DNA of 64,000 bases from Icerya purchasi. Taxonomy: Eukaryota > Arthropoda > Insecta > Hemiptera > Monophlebidae. Location of the stretch: positions 8,480,501 through 8,544,500 of the forward strand of contig CM077116.1 in the NCBI GenBank assembly GCA_039619475.1. Reading direction: 5' to 3'. Positions 1 through 12,345 of this stretch are shown piece by piece. Each line of letters starts with the position of its first letter. Position 1 is the first letter of the stretch. Under the pieces are notes generated by a model that saw only the letters and a list, made by a program, of their open reading frames with translations, had not been told where the DNA came from and did not search any database. Made by a program: the position numbers and the translations under genes.

Positions 1-3000
1 AACGGGGCACTCGATTGGTGCTGCTGCCGTGTTATGACTTTTTTTCATTTTAATTCCGTCGAAATAAACTTTTCCCAATTTACCATTTCGGCAATCGGTA
101 ACTTAAGATTTCGTGAAACTTTAGTCACACGCTTGACAGCAAAACGAGATGGTGGTAGAAACTGCAAATGAAACTCGAAACACAGTTTTCGCTACGGCTG
201 CGAGATTACGCGCTTTTACCGCTCTTCCAGCTCGCGTACATAGTAGACTCGAAACGGTTGTAATAAATAAGAGTCGAGGCTTTGGATAATGAGGTTACAC
301 ATAGATCGGATGGGACAGGTTGAGAACTTCTTGACAGAAGAAATACAAGAACTACAGTAGAAATCGGAATGACGCGAGCTCAGACAAAGTCGATACTGGT
401 TGAGAGTGAGACAAGGTGACATAGAAAAGGCCGTCGTAAGGAGTGTATCAATTGGAGGCGATGTTTTAAAACGCAGTCATTCCACAAAATCGGATCATCC
501 TGCAATTAAACTGAATCGCAGCGAGTCTTCCAAAAAAAAGGAAAGTCGACTAACATCTTGATTCTTAGCAAAGGGGCTGCAGTTGGAACGAGAAACGTAT
601 CGCGTTTTACTCGCATCGGCAACATTCTACAAAAGGTCCCTTTGTTTTTTGCCGGCGAAACACCTTCTTCTTTTACCCGACCTTTTCTGCATTTTCTAAA
701 GGGAGCCGCATTAAACAGTAAGCGCTTACCTTTTTTCCGTTTCCAAACTGCCTCAGTTCCAGCTTTCTCCTTTATTTTCTCCGCCTACAATAATCCTATA
801 CGATACTTTTTTCTTTTTTTTTTTTTTTAAATTTCTCTTTATTTTTTTTTCGGAAAAGTTTTTTAATGAACGTGAAATTCCGTTCTTGACGTCATAGTAG
901 ATCGCATTAATTAAAAACAAAGCGAAATTGTCGGCAAAGGGAAAAGGTCATCGAACGACTCTGGTCAGGGAGTAGTCCAGCTGTCAAGCTCAACGCACGC
1001 GCGGTCCCGAACAGACTACTAATCTGTAAGGCGCTTTGCTAGGGCAGCTTATCAATTATTTGTCCACGATGAACAGTGTATTTGTAAGCAATAGACCCCG
1101 ATGATATAACGTAAAGAGGCGCAAGAGTTTAGTAGAGTTGGAATTTCCGAAATCTTCAAATGACCATAATTAATATGTTTTCTAATGTCTCTCGAAGTAA
1201 AGCTAAATTCACCGAATATGAATGTAATAGGTGACCCCCCCCTCCCCCTAGAACAAAAAATATCCTGTAAAGTTCGGGAAGCCCGCGGTCAATTTACAAG
1301 AGTCTTCCAGAGGTTGTACATTAGTTAACACAGTGGAATAACGGCATTTCGCTAAACTCGAGAGTATTATAAAATCATCGCGTCGGCTTTTTTTCTTGAA
1401 AATTAGTCGACCAAAAACAGTTTCACCGTTGGAAAAGTATATACAGTTCGTTGATTTTTTACCGATTTTCTGAGCATCCGAAAGGAAATAATGACGTGAA
1501 AATGAAGAGACGATCTTTGTTTATTCGTATCTTTTTTTTTCTGCGGAACTAACACATTTATAAATTTTTGCACAGTGTAACACCGATCGAACCGTTTTTC
1601 AAAGGTATAACTGTCGTCTTCGATTCGGGGGCCACCTTGTTCTGCCTTTCCCCCGTTTTTCTTCAACCTGATTTTTGTGAATTAGACGGTATCAAAGTTG
1701 TGTGCATCTATTATCAGTAACCGATATGGCTGAAGAACGGGTACTAAAAAAGTGATATTTATAAAAAGTGATATCAATAAGCGAAAATAATTTTACATGT
1801 TGCAGTTCTTAAGAATACCAAAGTTCTTTAAAGCGAAAATTACACTGATAAATACTTCGGCGCAAAATGCTGTTCTTATTTCAGTAGCAACACGTACGTT
1901 TCAGCTCTATTTAAATCCAAAAACAACAAAAACTTCGATCCAGAACGGCTCGTAATTTATAGTTTTTCTTTCATAAAATCCGCTCTCTTTGTTCCGTGGC
2001 CAAAATTTTAGCAAACTTTTAGTCTTTGTCAATTTAATTTTACAACGAAGAAACCGTGAAAGAAACCCCAATCAAAGCCAGGAAGTTTTTTTTTTTTGGG
2101 GGGGGGGGGGGATAAAGAAAAAAACAAAAAGAACAAAATCGCTATTAACCAATAGTGTAAACTTGCTCGATGAACCGTCGAACAATTAGACCTAAATGAA
2201 TTTTCTCCGATTATTATAGTAGAGTGGCGGATGCTTTAGCGTCTCGAATGCGCGGGAAAAACACTTATCCATCCGGCTTAGCAGAGTAGCTGCTTTCGTC
2301 CAAGTTTTTTTAGCTTGATGCTTCCGTTTGCACTGGGTTACGTCTAAGAGTGCACCGTCGTCACGATATCTCGTCTGATGGATAATTCGACCGTCTCGGC
2401 AGCAGCGCTGAGTGGAGTTCATCAGTTACATTCCGATACCGTAACCGGATCGGGTCGATAAGTGGAGCAGCTCTTCGCGTAATACTCGCTAAAAACCCTC
2501 TTAAGAACTGTGCTATCTTTAGTAGTCAGTTTTCGAACAGAGAAATATAATTCTGTTACTAGTGGAAATAATCTAAAAAGGAGTCTCCAGTAGCGGCTTA
2601 AAGTAGTTTCCGGACCCACGGGCGCCTTAGCGTGTTACACACAGTATGAAGAAAATAGATCGAACAGATAAGAAAAAAATAGTTTTCGAAAAAAAAAAAA
2701 AAAAAAAGGTCCAAAACCCATTTCACGCGTGTTTCAAGATATTAAGGCTTTAACAAAAAGTCTTTTTGATGAACGGCTAGTTCGCGTTAGACTCTACTTA
2801 TTTAATTATCATTATTATTCCTTAATAATTGAATATTGATATAAAAATTCATTGGGGTAACCTAAGTTGAATTTTTCCTCGATTTCGGTTCGTGAAATAT
2901 ACGAAAATGACGAAAAACGCACAAGAAAATCATACAAATGACATCGTGCCACATTTTGAGCAGCAAACTGCCGAAGAACATTAAGCTTTTTGATGACACA

Positions 3001-4300
3001 TCGGAACTATAAAGAAAAACAAGCATCGCTTATCTTGGAGCCTACTAATTTCGTAGATTTTAAAGTAAAACTATCCCAATTTTTCTGCGCCGCGGAAACG
3101 CCTCACCATACGGGAAATCTCATGATTATCACGAACCACGTGTTCAGTCGAAAAACAGATTTTAGTAAAAAAATACAGGAAAGCGTGTACTTTTCTTCCA
3201 TTTTTTTCCTGGCCCAGTTACCACCATTTGGTCATTTCTCTCGTAACTGATTTAAATTTCCATTTTCGCGGCCTTAACGGAATTGTATAAGCACATTTAC
3301 ATTCATATGAGTTTGGCTGATCTGTCAGCGGTACGATATATAGTGCTTCGGTAATATAAGCTTAATGAATTCTATACACTGCCACACTAAATGCTCCAGA
3401 CGGCTCCACTCGCAATTATTACAATTCTTGTTCCTTAATGACTATTTTTCCGAAATAGTACAAATTTTCAGTGCCGGACAATGATAAACCGGCAGGGTGC
3501 CCCCCCCCGGGGGTGCGGAGGACCACATGGCGGTAACAAAATTTAAACACATTCTCGAAGTAATACGACAAATTTGTGGCGTATCGAACAAAAAAGAGAA
3601 CACTCCAGATTAGATACGGAATTTTTAAAAGAAAATGTAATGGAACGGACTCAAAAACGACATGGGGTTTGAAATCACGCGTAAAATAGCGATACGGTGA
3701 CTAGATAATTATGCGGTGGTGGTTTTAGATCGACGAATTGTAATTATTTCGTTATCAATTATTGAAATAATTTTACGTCGAAGTTTCTCGAATGATCAAC
3801 TAGCCGGTCCGCCTGATTTTAACGTCGCCCCAGACTCATGTTCTGTCAAGCGAACGAAGACCATTCGTAAATCAAACTAAAACACGCTGCCCTCACGAAA
3901 TCATGAGACCTCATATGAACCTTCAGTCCACATTACATATAACAGTCATTCTGTTAACACCACGTGGTCTGTCTGGATGTAAACAGGTCGAAAAAAAAGC
4001 AACGAATGAACGTACAGAGATGATGAAACAAGAACGAGATTACTGCTTCCGAGAAGGCGAGGAATAACAGGAATATGGATTTTTTTTTAGTAATATTGAA
4101 ATACACGTTAAATATCAATACGCTCCCTGTTGCAAGAAGATTACTTAGCAACAGTCATGTTCGGCAACGAAACTCGAACGGACATCTTTCGCTTGACAGA
4201 CTATATTTACCTCTGTTATTGGGGCCGCTGGACACACGCATATATACACAGTTTCAACCTGGACACATTTGTCCGCTTGTCTGCAGACGGGAATTTTGAT
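1..4300. other. Non-coding stretch, nothing assignable
   Basis: I see no supportable gene here. Open frames are short, lack recognisable domains and run through homopolymers (T-run near 812-828, T/G run near 2089-2112, A-run near 2690-2707). A C-run followed by a G-run sits at about 3501-3516, close to a CAG-type sequence at about 3470 that resembles a hAT end, but I could not find its partner. Probably intronic or intergenic DNA with decayed repeats. Confidence 0.5.
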
Positions 4301-4309
4301 TTTAATCGA

Positions 4310-4903
4310 TATAAAGCATCTCCGATACCTACAACCAGCGACACCGCAACCGCGATGCTGCTTCTCCAGATTTTCGCCACTCCATGCTTGCTTGCTTAGT
4401 AGATTCCGGAGTCTAATGATGCACCCACGTCTCATCACAGGCGACAATGTGCCTCAACAAATCATCCCACTGTGTTCGATATTGTGCCAAAAGTCTTTCA
4501 CAGACAGCAAGACGGTTTGCTTTCTGATCTTCCGTTAAAAGACGAGAAAGTCACTTTTTAGTAATTCAAATCATCTGAAATTATTGATTGGAAACTCCCA
4601 TACGATATTTCGACTTGTGCAGCAATTTCCCGTATATATTGGAAGGCGGCGGTCTACTTCAATCATCCCATGGATCGCATGAATATTTTCCTCATTGATG
4701 TTCGTCCGCGGTCGGCGTGCATGGGTCTCATTTTCCACTGACTCTCGGCCATCGGAAAATTTTTTGTGCCAGTCGTAGACTTGGGTCCTTGAAAGTTTTT
4801 TTTCAACGAACTGCGCAGTTGGTCGACGCAAAATTTCGGCAGGTTTTACGCCTTCTAGCGACAAAAATTGAATAATAATGCGTTGCTCGACAGACGTGTG
4901 CAC
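4310..4903 (-). pseudogene. Mariner-type transposase pseudogene
   Basis: Broken transposase of a cut-and-paste DNA transposon that moves through terminal inverted repeats. The first about 100 residues carry the helix-turn-helix region, recognisable by EGVKPAEILRR, TQVYDWHKKF and SVENETHARRPRT. After a frameshift near 4610 the reading continues in other frames with EDQKANRL-like sequence, then CDETWVHH (4414-4450) followed at once by a stop, then STKQASMEWRKSGEAA. In this family the DE of DETWVHH includes the second acidic residue of the catalytic triad. The C-terminal third with the last catalytic Asp is not recognisable. Possible 5' flank of the element extends to about 5030, but I could not define the inverted repeats. 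Several frameshifts and a stop right after the catalytic motif make it non-functional. Mariner assignment is strong; the subfamily is unknown. Confidence 0.85.
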
Positions 4904-5249
4904 CTCTTAGATATGATGCTACTAATAGCCCTTCTGCTCTAGCGAGCCGAACTGGTTTACTCCCCTCCCCTTTACATCGCCAGTCAACATATATCAAGAC
5001 GTCATGTTACTCACTTCACCTAGGGATCGTTAAAAAAAAAAAGTCCGGTTCATATTTCATTCACCCTCGTAAGATATTGGTGGAACGCAAAATTGTGTTA
5101 CCTTTCGCTCTTTTCTACATTATTAATTGGAAGTGGCTAAGCGATATGTTTGGGAGTGAAATAGAAGAAATTTTTGTCTGAATTTGTCAATTATCATTAT
5201 TTTCTTTTAATAACATAACTCTTAAGAATATATTTAAACGGAATTTAGT

Positions 5250-5730
5250 CGGACGGATTCCTTCTCATGAATTATTAAATATAGCAAAAAGTATCCAAAA
5301 GGCCAATTCGAAATCTTTTTATAAATCATCCTTCTCCAGTCCTAATTCACAATATTTTTCCATTCACCCTAATCCACCTACTCAACCATGGTATCTACAT
5401 TTTCCGCACCTTCCCCGATTCATCATATCTGCTATTTGTCGTCTTCGATCTGGTCACAGTCGACTTCCTGCTTCATTGTATCGTTTCTCCATAGTGTCCT
5501 CTCCTATTTGTCCGCTGTGTATCGATAACACAGTCGTATGTGACTCTGATCATGTATTCTTTGAATGCTCGTCTTTATCATCGGAAAGGGCAGCTCTATA
5601 CGCGGAGCTTCTCTCACATGATGTTCCAACTCCATATTGTGTGTCCTTTATTCTCTCATTACAGTCAACGTTGATCATACCAATTGTAGCAAAATTCCTA
5701 TCCTCTGTACTTCATTATATTAATATCTAA
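5250..5730 (+). pseudogene. C-terminal tail of an RNase H-type LINE ORF2
   Basis: The plus strand reads ...PPTQPWY, HFPHLPRFIISAICRLR, SGHSRLPASLYRFSIVSSP and then CPLC, CDSDHVFFEC. This is the terminal region that follows RNase H in I/Jockey-like LINE polyproteins: an RLRxGHS-type motif and a CxxC...H....C zinc-knuckle-like cluster. The open part runs to a stop at about 5730. There is no endonuclease, reverse transcriptase or RNase H upstream, so this is a 5'-truncated copy. Related degenerate copies lie at 33480-34010 (minus) and 52850-54160 (plus). No clear poly-A tail or target duplication was found. Confidence 0.7.
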
Positions 5731-5734
5731 TCCC

Positions 5735-6990
5735 TTCAGTATTTCCTATTTTGGCATTCCTAACTTATCGTGTCCAGTGATTCCCAACGAACTCCTCTCT
5801 AAACGAAGAACACGCACTGATGTTGCAGTTACAGTCACAAACAGGCACAGCTCGCAGTTAATTTTCCGGGCTCGCTGTCGCATTTGCGGCCCTAACGGTA
5901 GATAGGTGAACTCCTTGTTAGCCGGCACTGCGGGCGCTGCTGTTGCAGTGCGGCCATAGTGTTCAGTGAAAATTCTGCTCATTTCCTTTTAACAGAATGG
6001 TAGGCGCTGTTTCTGCAGTCGTCGCCATAAATATGATTAATGTTTCATAATTAAAAACTATAAACTTTGCTTTATAGTGATGGAGAAAGTCATTGAACTT
6101 TCGGATAATTGTTTACGGACGCTAAGCGCTGTGTTCTATATAGGTTTCGTGCTTGATGGATCTAACTGCTTTTTAAACATCCCGTGTTTCTTCTTCCTTA
6201 ATTATTTATAGCCAGATTCCTTTGTCCGTTTGTACTGTGGGCTCTGTAATTGCAGATGTGGCCATGGTATGGGACAGCTAACTCCTTTTGCTCTTACCTT
6301 CGTCATTTCTTTTCTTTTCAGGATACATACGTTTGGCATTTTTCGACGTTGATTGTTATTGTTTCTCCATCTTTGGTATAGCATTCTTTATCAGATTCCA
6401 TTCCTTGTTACTCCTAATTGCTGCTATGTACACATGTTGATGGGTAATCGTCCGTTGCTGACAAGCCCAGGGAAAAACCCAAACAAGAAAAAAAAATTTG
6501 TTTTGTGGACTTGCGATGATACGTTTTAGGCATATGATAAGTAAAAAACGCACTAATATAAATTATCTGTTTTATATTGATGTGTTTTTACGTTTTATAT
6601 GCCTAAAACAAAAACAACGAGTTCCAAACACCTATATAACGACATTTTAAACATCCTTTCCTCGAAAATTAAAAACGACGCAACTCGGTCATTAAAAAAT
6701 GAAACAAGACATAAAAAAAGAAAGAAGGAAAAAAAACTTAAACTTTATACTGATTATAATAAAACTTTCGCGCAAGTAAGTAGACCGCGATTATTGTTCA
6801 CAATAAATTAAATTACGATGCAAACTCTCATTAAGGGGGGTGAGGTGAAATTCCCTCAATTTTTTTCCCCTTTTTTAGGATGAAAATGTTTTTCTGGGGT
6901 CTCAAAATAAAGGCTGAACCAGGTCCTAGGTCCCAAATATGATTTTGCACCCTAGAGTGCCAAAAAACAGCGTTTTTCACGTTTTGTTTT
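5735..6990. other. Unassigned non-coding sequence
   Basis: No recognisable coding or RNA gene. Small open frames at 5746-5982 (minus) and 6202-6553 (minus) have no domain I recognise. The segment ends in T-rich sequence leading into the duplicated block at 6994. Confidence 0.45.
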
Positions 6991-6993
6991 TTT

Positions 6994-7121
6994 TTCTCGC
7001 GTTCTAATCAACGAAAAAATCCGAAAAAATTCATGAGTATATTTTCGGTGATTACTTTTTAGTGGAATTTTTGTTGAGCATCAAAGAAGGTTGACATAAC
7101 CTCGAAAATAATTTTTTAAAC
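6994..7121 (+). repeat. Duplicated 128-bp block, copy 1
   Basis: This block is repeated in the same orientation at 7478-7603. The copies share GCGTTCTAATC, TTTTTAGTG and GAGCATCAAAGAAGGT, and CATAACCTCGAAAA near the end, with scattered substitutions. The spacing is about 484 bp. It may be an internal duplication of an unidentified repeat. Confidence 0.75.
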
Positions 7122-7477
7122 TTTCAATCGCGATTTTTACCGTGTTCTTGAATCTTTATATAAAATTTTAATCCTGATATTTGAAGAGCAAAAAAAAAGT
7201 ACAACTTTTAAATATTTTTTCAGATTTTTACGAGTAGTGTAACATAACCTAAAATTCGAAAACCCGTTTTTTTTTAATTTTGTTCGCCAATTTACGGACA
7301 ACCGTTACATTTAATCAAAAAACCAATAATTTTTCCGAATTCTACGGAAAAAAATACGCTGTAAACATGTGTCGTTTGGATGAATAAAATAAAAGAGAGT
7401 CTCTGAAAAATATTCGAATTCGAGCCTGACAAACTAAAAAAACTTACAAAACGTGGTTTCCTACGTTTTAATCAATT

Positions 7478-7603
7478 TTCTTGCGTTCTAATCGACGAGA
7501 AAATCTGAAAAAATTCGTGAGTATGCTTTAGATGATTAATTTTTAGTGAAATTTTTTTGAGCATCAAAGAAGGTCAGCATAACCTCGAAAAAAAAATGTT
7601 TAA
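7478..7603 (+). repeat. Duplicated 128-bp block, copy 2
   Basis: Second copy of the block at 6994-7121, differing at a minority of positions. No open frame is conserved between the two copies, so a structural or transposon-internal repeat is likelier than a coding duplication. Confidence 0.75.
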
Positions 7604-7609
7604 CTTTTT

Positions 7610-9285
7610 TATTTATCAACATGTATAACTCAGACTAATTTTTCAAAAACACACTTACATGAATTGTATATACACCAGAAAATCGCGTTTGATCCATCCG
7701 TCAACTTTCAGCTTTGCGTAAAAGCTAATAATTTGTTATTTTACAGTTAAATGTTAAAGTCAAAGTATGATTGGAGTACGCAGCCCATGTAAGTGTGTTA
7801 CATTTAATATAAATACTGTGCGTAGGTGAATTGTAAATTATATCGAAAAGTCTTTCAAATTTATAAATAATAGTCATCTACCAGGTAGTTTAATTTTAGA
7901 AATGATGAGTTTTACATATAAAACTGATACATCAAGAACAAATAAATAAATAAATAAATATCAACTGATGTTCAGAAGTTTCAGAGACATATGCTTACAC
8001 GTGATGATGTAAAAAATGCTTATATCTCACCTTGAGTTTACAGCTCTGTTGACTAAAGGTACAAGGTTGTCGAGGATGGTTGTATTCTTGTTGATTGTAG
8101 TCTTCAACAATAAAAGATAGCTGCAACATTGAGGCCGAAACGATAGAGACCCGTCATTTCCTATTCTATTAAGCACGTTGTTGCACGTAATTTCCCCTTT
8201 TAATGATATCACTAATAGGTACAATCATGTGTATGCGTACTCTCTACTGGATTTATTTTCATTTCGAATACCTGCTTCTGGCTTGCTTTTGAAAATAGTT
8301 GCATATAGGTTAACAACAGCCGAATTTGGTACGGGAACGACGTATCTCTAATGCGTTCGAGTATGATTTCACCGACAACCCGCCAACACTTTAACGTCGG
8401 TATTTGCGAAGTCGCCGAAATTGCGCTAACAGCCTTGGTTTAGATTAACTCGTCTCGATCAATTAATACCTGAATATTCCGGAGTTACGTCGTGGAAAAC
8501 GATCACGTTTTGCGAAATCAGTAAAATGACTTTTCCGTATTTCGACTTTTAATCACACCGCCGTTAGAGCTGGCAGAAAACCGTCTAAAATTTCGCCGTT
8601 GGAAGATCTCAATAACGAAGAGCTCTTTTAAAGGCTTCGGATTCGGAACACACGCCTCCGTGTAACGCGCTCGAAATTAAAAGTTCAATAGGGAATCGAT
8701 TACAGTCATTTTTAAAATTATTTTTCGGAAACGATCGCGCTCGCCTACATTTCACTACTCATCACTTTTAGGAATTGCGCGGTTTTTACCGTTTTGTTCA
8801 ATTTTTTATCAGTGTACAAACGGTAATTTAGAAGAAAATCTAGAATTGCTAAATCTGAATATCAAAATATAAACGCTATTCATAAAAAAAGTTTAAAATT
8901 CTTAACAAAAAAGGATTTAAGTCAAGGGAAGGGTAATCTTAATTGGTGGAAGAAAATGTAAGAATTACCGGTTAAACTAAGGTATTATCGATTTATTTTA
9001 TACGATTATAAGTTGCATGCTCCCGACCTTGAGACCAGGAATATAGTGGATAACTAGAGTTTTGTCCAAAGTTGCATATATTAAGCCTAAGGGTATAAAG
9101 AATTTCATTAATAAAACAAAGGACTCTGTACTGATTGACGATTAATTCTGGTGGATATCATGAACATTAAGAATAAAAAAAATTGCTTGTTAAAAATTAA
9201 AAACTGGCTGCCCTGCAATAATAGAAGGATGATGTTAGTATTTTTTTCACATTTTTTATGGTTTTCTATATGAATTGCATTTTGT
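7610..9285. other. Unassigned AT-rich sequence
   Basis: No gene recognised. A short (AAAT)n run lies near 7941-7960. The stretch 8290-8720 is less AT-rich than its surroundings but has no usable frame. The end near 9290-9302 has a T-run which, read on the minus strand, could be the poly-A tail of the LINE described next. Confidence 0.4.
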
Positions 9286-10426
9286 AGGGTGTTTTTTTTT
9301 TCAATCCCCATTAACCGACATTGCGGGTGGGACAAGTGTATTAATTTTAAAAAAAAATTAAATTATAACCGGGCAGAGGACTAGTGTGCTTAAATTCTAA
9401 GAGTGTGTGAGTGTAGTGCGGGTGAAATCAGAAAGCATATTAAATGAATGATTTGTGTGGTAGTTCTCTGTGTGTATACTTAAGCTAAGGATGGCAACGG
9501 GATGTAAACATAGTTCCATCAACCATCAATGTGTGTGTGTATATAAGTGCATAAATTAACAAACGGGATTATAATTAATAACTTATTGTAAATAGTAAGA
9601 AGTTTATTAAAGTATTATTATATTTAAAATCTAATTATCTAAGAAACTTACTTTTTGTAAGTTACAGTAAATACTTATTAATTATTATCAACGCATTAAA
9701 TTAATATATATATATTATCTTAATATACAAAGGTAGACCACGCCGCAAGCTATGCATTGCTTTAGTTTCCTGTATGAGAGATTATTAGTTTGTTGGAGTA
9801 AACTTAAGGCGCATTGCTCTTTCCGCAAACTATAGAAAGGCCACATGGTTTTTCCTATCAAGTATAGTATAATTATGGAGTTGGTTGATTCTGAATGTTT
9901 CACGCAAAGCAGAGAGGGCAGGACACTCAAAAATGAAGTGTTTCAAATCGTCAATAGAATTGTTTGTGCGCACAAGGTACACTCAGGGGCATCAATAAGC
10001 CCAAACCTAAATGAGTAGGATTGAAACTTGCCATGTCCAGAGAGCACCCATGAATTAATAAAATTAATCTCGAGATTTTTAATTTTGAGTGTGAACGTAA
10101 CATCTGGCAGAAAATCGTAAGTTTTTCTGTAAGTGACATCCGTGTCCCATTTCTTTTTCCAGGCTTTGACAATCAAATTGTTAACATATTTTAAAAAAAA
10201 AATTATTAGAGATTGAGGCTTTGCTGGTGTCGATAAAGCTATTATCCAATAACCTTAAGCATTTCAAAGATGCAACATCACGGACAAGCCTATTTTCACT
10301 GACCATTTTCCTCAAACAATCAGGTATAAATCCAAAGGTAGGACACCGCAGATCACATAGGCTACTGACGTTGGTGAAGTTTTGTTGAGAGAGGCGAGTC
10401 TTAATAAGAATTTGCTCTGCTGTGTA

Positions 10427-10433
10427 TTGGTAA
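10427..10433 (+). repeat. Target-site duplication of SINE, left copy
   Basis: TTGGTAA here is repeated exactly at 10657-10663. Removing the SINE and one copy rejoins the LINE reading frame as ...RILNRY-QYTAEQ..., which supports this being the real insertion site. Confidence 0.8.
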
Positions 10434-10656
10434 AGTAAAGTAAGTCCCATACCCTTGACAGGGCGTTCGGATTGTGAAGTTAAGGTTCACAATGTACTAA
10501 GTCTAATGGATCTGATGAGAATATTAGGACCAGTTACTTTCTTTCGGCCGCTTTTACTTTCCCAGATTTCTCTGGTACCCAATTATTTCGGGCTGGGTAA
10601 ACTTGGGAGAAACTTGGATCCGGGACGAGACAAGTCTCGAACCCGTGACCTCCGAC
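10434..10656 (-). mobile_element. tRNA-derived SINE, 5'-truncated, inserted in a LINE
   Basis: A 223-bp insertion in the LINE pseudogene, bounded by TTGGTAA on both sides. On the minus strand it begins within a tRNA-like head: GGGTTCGAGAC (10634-10644) matches an RNA polymerase III B box, while the A box is missing, so the copy is truncated at its 5' end. The body includes CCAGAGAAATCTGGG and it ends in an ACTTACTTTACTTTAC tail. SINEs do not code for protein and are moved by LINE machinery. Related copies are at 12664-12840 (minus) and 25141-25309 (plus). The head also contains a small perfect hairpin, CGAGAC-AA-GTCTCG. Confidence 0.8.
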
Positions 10657-10663
10657 TTGGTAA
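10657..10663 (+). repeat. Target-site duplication of SINE, right copy
   Basis: Exact TTGGTAA partner of 10427-10433, followed directly by resumed LINE sequence (CGATTTAAAATTC). Confidence 0.8.
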
Positions 10664-11294
10664 CGATTTAAAATTCTGCGATTGATAAAGATAGCAACGC
10701 CATAACCATACAAGGACTGCACTAGGCCCTTATACAATATGAGCCGCACCCTATATGACAGACCCCAAGCATTCGGCTGGATCCTAGCGAATTTATGGAT
10801 TAATTTATTACATTTTTCGATAATTCTGTTAAACTGTGGAATTAAGGCGAGGTTGTCATCAAAGATAACTTCTAGATATTTTAATTTAGAAGTATGAGCT
10901 ATTGTTAATCCGGAGACTAGAAACAGGTCAGCAACCTGGCTAACGATACTACGGTCACGAAACATAGAAAAATTGCATTTGGCAACCGAGAATGTTAAAC
11001 CAAAGTCACTAATGACCCTCTCCAAAAAACCTTTACATGATTTTGATTTGCTGGAATGGATAATTTTTGTGAATAGGGAATATCGTGCACAAATCGTCTG
11101 CGCAGGAGACCAACTCGCATTTACTACGTTATAGCGTTTTTCTACCCTGCAGTGAAACACTGAATAGAGTAGAATTCACAGGGCGTGGCTTAAGACAAAT
11201 CTGTGAGGAATACCACATGTGGCCTTTCTATATTGGAGGGAAGTGCCCAACTCAAGACGTGCAACTCTATTTTCGAAATAATTTGTAATCAAGA

Positions 11295-12230
11295 GTTGAT
11301 AATATATGGATTCAAATTATTTAGGGTGCAGGAAACTTTTTGTTTTTTTTTTTGTTTATTTTATGATTATGCGTTCTTCGGTTATTTTTTATTGGAGAGT
11401 TCTATTACGTTTTTTTTTTTTTTTTTTGTGTTGAGAACTGTAGCACATTTGTTATTTGTAGCGGTTAATTGTATATGATCAATATTGTAAGCTTTCGTAT
11501 AAATAAGTGTTATAGCTGTGTTGAGAACCTACAGACCTTGTGGATTCCCCAAATGTTATTTATAAAAAACAAACTAATCACGCAGCGGGGCAGAACCGAT
11601 TTTCTGCCTGATATAGTTCTTTATTTTAGAGGCAATGACCCAAATGCAGACAAGCACACTTACAATCGAGAAGTGCATCCATTTAAAAGGAGACATGACA
11701 CGCGATAACCGTTTATCTTTCAACTTTATTAATTAATTTTTCAATATTAATGCCACGCATTTCAAATGCAAATGATTCGAAAATGTTACCGAACGAGCAA
11801 GCCGTGTATCCGATTAATTGAAATTAACCAGAGTACGAGCACGCGATTATTAAAAACTTAGGACAGTTTTAGAACAGAAACAGTTGTAAAATCGCTTGGT
11901 GGTTTGAAGAACTTGAGCACCTCATCGCTAAGCTCACTGCGACAAGCTGACTCGTTTGTTCTGCTCATAAACATCGCCTTCTTCGTTGAAACCACCTAGT
12001 GTGTCTTTTAGTATCAAATTTGTACAGAAATAGCGTGAACTGCGGCTAACAAAAAAAAAACAACAAAAAAAAAACTTCAATAATTAACTTTTATAAAATA
12101 CTGCGCTAAATTTCCTAATTTTCTCATTAGTATCAGGGCCGACTGGTCGAAAAATATGTGTAATATTTAGACTCGTGCGCACCTTTTTAAAATCATCGCA
12201 ACAGGTATTGTGCTCTGCTTTCTTCTTCTT
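11295..12230. other. Unassigned sequence between LINE fragments
   Basis: T-runs at about 11340-11352 and 11410-11427. A 79-residue frame at 11469-11708 has no domain I recognise. A-rich stretch at 12051-12074. Nothing else supportable. Confidence 0.45.
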
Positions 12231-12235
12231 CTTCT

Positions 12236-12345
12236 TTAGCCATTATCAGTCCACTGCTGGACGAAGGCCTCCCCTAATTCCTTCCAGCCGTCGCGATCCT
12301 TTGCCTCTTCCCGCCAGTTCGACCTGAATTTTCGTATTTCAGCTC
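12236..12345 (-). pseudogene. LINE ORF2 C-terminal stub
   Basis: On the minus strand this reads RSNWREEAKDRDGWKELGE, then AFVQQWTDNG and a TAA stop, followed by a GAAGAAGAAG tail. This is the characteristic last piece of an endonuclease-reverse transcriptase LINE protein (DRxxWRxL type) followed by a simple-sequence 3' tail, so only the extreme 3' end of the element is present. It is common for such elements to survive as short 3' stubs. Clade not determined. Confidence 0.75.

Larger units (their letters stand above)
9720..11290 (-). pseudogene. LINE reverse-transcriptase pseudogene, interrupted by a SINE
   Basis: Read on the minus strand, a decayed ORF2 begins near 11290. GIPHRFVLSHAL (11185-11225) matches RT motif B (GxPQGSxLSPxLF), with stops and a frameshift. 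SCADDLCTIF (about 11085-11110) is the catalytic xADD motif. It then reads GFLERVISDFGLTFS, KYLEVIFDDNL and FNRIIEKCNKLIHKFARI, typical of the R1/I-like RT thumb. The frame is broken by a SINE at 10434-10656 and resumes as QYTAEQILIKTRL. The C-terminus contains INSWVLSGHGKFQSY and a CTLCAQ...HFIFEC zinc cluster. About 420 bp of 3' flank (9290-9719) may be its 3' UTR, ending in an A-run on the minus strand. Endonuclease and ORF1 are absent, so the copy is 5'-truncated as well as mutated. Confidence 0.85.

Noticed and set aside
11469..11708. Possible N-terminal continuation of the neighbouring LINE
   Set aside because: Opposite strand to the LINE and no motif match.
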